A stretch of DNA of 64,000 nucleotides, from assembly GCA_037389465.1 (NCBI GenBank), contig JAZARR010000201.1:1798001-1862000 (forward strand), read 5' to 3'. Shown piece by piece: positions 61,008 through 64,000 of this stretch (its first letter is position 1; every line of letters starts with the position of its first letter). The DNA is from Baylisascaris procyonis (taxonomy: Eukaryota; Nematoda; Chromadorea; Rhabditida; Ascarididae). The notes beneath the pieces were generated by a model. The model did no database searches. It saw only the letters and a program-made list of their open reading frames with translations, and was not told the DNA's origin. The translations under genes and the position numbers were made by a program.

Positions 61008-61203
61008 ACAGAACTTTAGAAGCTCTATCGAACGATATATAGTTCATCAGATTTCGAATGGGAACTTGAAAACCGGTACGATCGACCCGAATTTCTTAAA
61101 TCTCGATTTTTGCAGTATCGGGGGTCCTCGTTCTCGGCTCCTATCACATATGTTGCTCAATGGTCTTTTGTTTTGTCATCAGCTCGCCGAGCCTTCTCGA
61201 ACG
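61008..61203 (+). pseudogene. ABCG-like exon copy with early stop
   Basis: Copy 45 is the most divergent unit. CAG at codon 4 is TAG (61017-61019). Flanking sequence differs too (GTCTATTGTTTGC, ATATAGTTCATC). Its divergent part marks the boundary of a large duplicated block. Confidence 0.8.
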
Positions 61204-64000
61204 GTATGTAGGCTTCTCCGCGTGGGCCAACAGGAGCCGAGAAAAAAGACCCCAAAAAGTGCAATTTTTCGATCGTAAGGGGGTACCACATGGAAAATTT
61301 GGAAAAATATTTTTTCCCTCCGATTTCGATGATTTTCTAATCAAACGATAGAGCTTGATGGAGTGATTATGGATATGCTCTTCGTTTGCTGACTGATGTG
61401 AAAAGTAGGAATATATAGGTCCAGGAATCTTGCACTTTTATATAATTTTCCTCTAATTGATATTTCTGAACTTTTTTCTAAGCAGTGGTTAGGCTTATGC
61501 GTTCATGGTTTACTTGTTTAGACAGAACTTCAGAAGCTCTATCGAACGATATATAGATCATCAGATTTCGAATGGGAACTTGAAAACCGGTACGATCGAC
61601 CCGAATTTCTTAAATCTCGATTTTTGCAGTATCGGGGGTCCTCGTTCTCGGCTCCTATCACATATGTTGCTCAATGGTCTTTTGTTTTGTCATCAGCTCG
61701 CCGAGCCTTCTCGAACGGTATGTAGGCTTCTCGGCGTGGGCTAACAGGAGCCGAGAAAAAAGATCCCAAAAAGTGCAATTTTTCGATCGTAAGGGGGTAC
61801 CACATGGAAAATTTGGAAAAATATTTTTTCCCTCCGATTTCGATGATTTTCTTATCAAACGATAGAGCTTGATGAAGTGATTATGGATATGCGCGTCGTT
61901 TGCTGATTGACGTGAAAAATAGGAATATATAGGTCCAGGAATCTTGCATTTTTATATAATTTTCCTCTAATTGATATTTCTGAACATTTTTCTAAGCAGT
62001 GGTTAGGCTTATGCGTTTATGGTTTACTTTTTTAGACAGAACTTCAGAAGCTCTATCGAACGATCTATAGATCATCAGATTTCGAATGGGAACTTGAAAA
62101 CCGGTACGATCGACCCGAATTTCTTAAATCTCGATTTTTGCAGTATCGGGGGTCCTCGTTCTCGGCTCCTATCACATATGTTGCTCAATGGTCTTTTGTT
62201 TTGTCATCAGCTCGCCGAGCCTTCTCGAACGGTATGTAGGCTTCTCCGCGTGGGCTAACAGGAGCCGAGAAAAAAGATCCCAAAAAGTGCAATTTTTCGA
62301 TCGTGAGGGGGTACCACATGGAAAATTTGGAAAAATATTTTTTCCCTCCGATTTCGATGATTTTCTAATCAAACGATAGAGCTTGATGGAGTGATTATGG
62401 ATATGCTCTTCGTTTGCTGACTGATGTGAAAAGTAGGAATATATAGGTCCAGGAATCTTGCACTTTTATATAATTTTCCTCTAATTGATATTTCTGAACT
62501 TTTTTCTAAGCAGTGGTTAGGCTTATGCGTTTATGGTTTACTTTTTTAGACAGAACTTCAGAAGCTCTATCGAACGATCTATGGATCATCAGATTTCGAA
62601 TGGGAACTTGAAAACCGGTACGATCGACCCGAATTTCTTAAATCTCGATTTTTGCAGTATCGGGGGTCCTCGTTCTCGGCTCCTATCGCATATGTTGCTC
62701 AATGGTCTTTTGTTTTGTCATCAGCTCGCCGAGCCTTCTCGAATGGTATGTAGGCTTCTCCGCGTGGGCTAACAGGAGCCGAGAAAAAAGATCCCAAAAA
62801 GTGCAATTTTTCGATCGTAAGGGGTTACCACATGGAAAATTTGGAAAAATATTTTTTCCCTCCGATTCCGATGATTTTCTAATCAAAAGATAGAGCTTCA
62901 TGAAGTGATTATGGATATGGGCGTCGTTTGCTGATTGATGTGAAAAGTAGGAATATATAGGTCCAGGAATCTTGCATTTTTGTATAATTTTCCTCTAATT
63001 GATATTTCTGAACTTTTTTCTAAGCAGTGGTTAGGCTTATGCGTTTATGGCTTACTTTTTTAGACAGAACTTCAGAAGCTCTATCGAACGATATATAGAT
63101 CATCAGATTTCGAATGGGAACTTGAAAACCGGTACGATCGACCCGAATTTCTTAAATCTCGATTTTTGCAGTATCGGGGGTCCTCGTTCTCGGCTCCTAT
63201 CACATATGTTGCTCAATGGTCTTTTGTTTTGTCATCAGCTCGCCGAGCCTTCTCGAACGGTATGTAGGCTTCTCCGCGTGGGCTAACAGGAGCCGAGAAA
63301 AAAGATCCCAAAAAGTGCAATTTTTCGATCGTAAGGGGGTACCACATGGAAAAAAAGGAAAAATATTTTTTCCCTCCGATTCCGATGATTTCCTAATCAA
63401 AAGATAGAGCTTGATGGAGTGATTATGGATATGCTCTTCGTTTGCTGATTGATGTGAAAAGTAGGAATATATAGGTCCAGGAATCTCGCCTTTTTATATA
63501 ATTTTCCTCTAATTGATATTTCTGAACATTTTTCTAAGCAGTGGTTAGGCTTATGCGTTTATGGTTTACTTTTTTAGACAGAACTTCAGAAGCTCTATCG
63601 AACGATATATAGATCATCAGATTTCGAATGGGAACTTGGAAACCGGTACGATCGACCCGAATTTCTTAAATCTCGATTTTTGCAGTATCGGGGGTCCTCG
63701 TTCTCGGCTCCTATCGCATATGTTGCTCAATGGTCTTTTGTTTTGTCATCAGCTCGCCGAGTCTTCTCGAACGGTATGTAGGCTTCTCCGCGTGGGCTAA
63801 CAGGAGCCGAGAAAAAAGATCCCAAAAAGTGCAATTTTTCGATCGTAAGGGGGTACCACATGGAAAATTTGGAAAAATATTTTTTCCCTCCGATTCCGAT
63901 GATTTTCTAATCAAAAGATAGAGCTTGATGGAGTGATTATGGATATGCTCTTCGTTTGCTGATTGATGTGAAAAGTAGGAATATATAGGTCCAGGAATCT

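Larger units (their letters stand above)
38116..64000 (+). repeat. Tandem array of a 514-bp unit, about 50 copies, open at the right edge
   Basis: Head-to-tail copies of 514 bp (range 511-514). A unit landmark (TTATGGTTTAC or variant) lies at 38401, 38913, 39427, 39941, 40455, 40969, 41483, 41997, 42511, 43025, 43538, 44052, 44566, 45080, 45594, 46106, 46619, 47132, 47646, 48159, 48672, 49185, 49699, 50212, 50726, 51240, 51754, 52267, 52779, 53291, 53804, 54317, 54830, 55344, 55857, 56371, 56885, 57399, 57913, 58427, 58941, 59454, 59967, 60478, 60991, 61505, 62019, 62533, 63047 and 63561. Copies differ by few substitutions and 1-3-base indels. Since 514 is not a multiple of 3, no frame can run through the array; the short open frames repeating in each unit are mostly shadows. 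The array continues past the window. Confidence 0.98.
56885..64000 (+). repeat. Multi-unit duplication inside the array
   Basis: Rare variants recur in the same order. The GGCGTGGG variant is in the units at 56885 and 61505 (offset 4620). The TCGTGAGG variant is at 57913 and 62019 (offset 4106). CTATGGATC is at 58427 and 62533, TTCATGAAG follows both, and GAGTCTTC is at 59454 and 63561 (offset 4107). The offset falls by about one unit between the first and later pairs, so one unit (57399) is missing from the second block. This is the expected trace of unequal exchange. Confidence 0.85.

Noticed and set aside
38401..64000. Repeated open frames of 63, 66, 79 and 95 codons in each array unit
   Set aside because: Most are frame shadows of the exon-like segment or run through intron-like sequence. 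Their ends shift with single-base indels and T-run length, unlike the frame bounded by splice signals.
38116..64000. CRISPR-like or coding tandem-domain array
   Set aside because: The 514-bp unit has no short repeat plus unique spacer structure. The unit length is not a multiple of three, so no continuous repeat protein is possible.
38116..64000. Tandem 5S rRNA, spliced-leader RNA, snRNA or histone gene cluster
   Set aside because: No 5S-like core, no SL1-like leader followed by GT and an Sm site, and no histone motif was found on either strand of the unit.
38116..64000. Satellite marking programmed DNA elimination or a centromere
   Set aside because: Some nematodes eliminate satellite DNA and many are holocentric, but nothing in this sequence (break-site motif, telomere addition, CENP-B-like box) supports it. 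Germline versus somatic coverage would decide.

Overview
The window is nuclear DNA of a eukaryote, most likely a nematode. The sequence is AT-rich, its genes are split by long introns, there are no bacterial-style operons, and the one clearly readable gene encodes an ELAV/Hu RNA-binding protein whose closest wording is nematode EXC-7. The assignment comes from reading motifs (for example the RRM2 stretch [10 protein letters not shown] and RNP1 KGVGFVRF); no search was run.

Layout. 1-9420: AT-rich 5' flank with no supportable gene, holding an (AT)47 microsatellite, poly-G and G-quadruplex-type tracts and a few short repeats. 9421-10123: a GC-richer stretch with a GT/GTAT microsatellite and a cluster of ACGT motifs just upstream of the likely start codon. 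10124-32872: a nine-exon ELAV/EXC-7 gene on the + strand, predicted 472 aa (475 aa with an alternative donor), with three RRM domains. Its introns are large; intron 6 (about 6.4 kb) contains a 3.9-kb TG-rich then CA-rich island. 32873-38115: 3' flank, with a U-rich segment just after the stop and no gene I can defend.

38116-64000 (window edge, array continues): a head-to-tail tandem array of a 514-bp unit, 50 anchored copies. I do not think the unit is merely anonymous satellite. Each copy holds a 192- or 196-nt open segment bounded by a good 3' splice signal and a GTATGT 5' splice signal, with in-frame stop codons just outside both. Its translation resembles the linker and start of the membrane domain of an ABCG (White/BCRP-type) half-transporter. 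By eye, copy-to-copy variation is concentrated outside this segment, and several common variants inside it are synonymous. No ABC ATPase motifs (Walker A, signature, Walker B) are visible in the window, so this is either an amplified exon of a gene extending beyond the window or an orphan gene-derived satellite.

The ELAV gene and the array are not obviously linked in function. The ELAV protein would bind U/AU-rich RNA to control splicing, stability or translation, and its own pre-mRNA has unusual features: UG and CA repeats, G4-type tracts, tandem donors and tandem acceptors.
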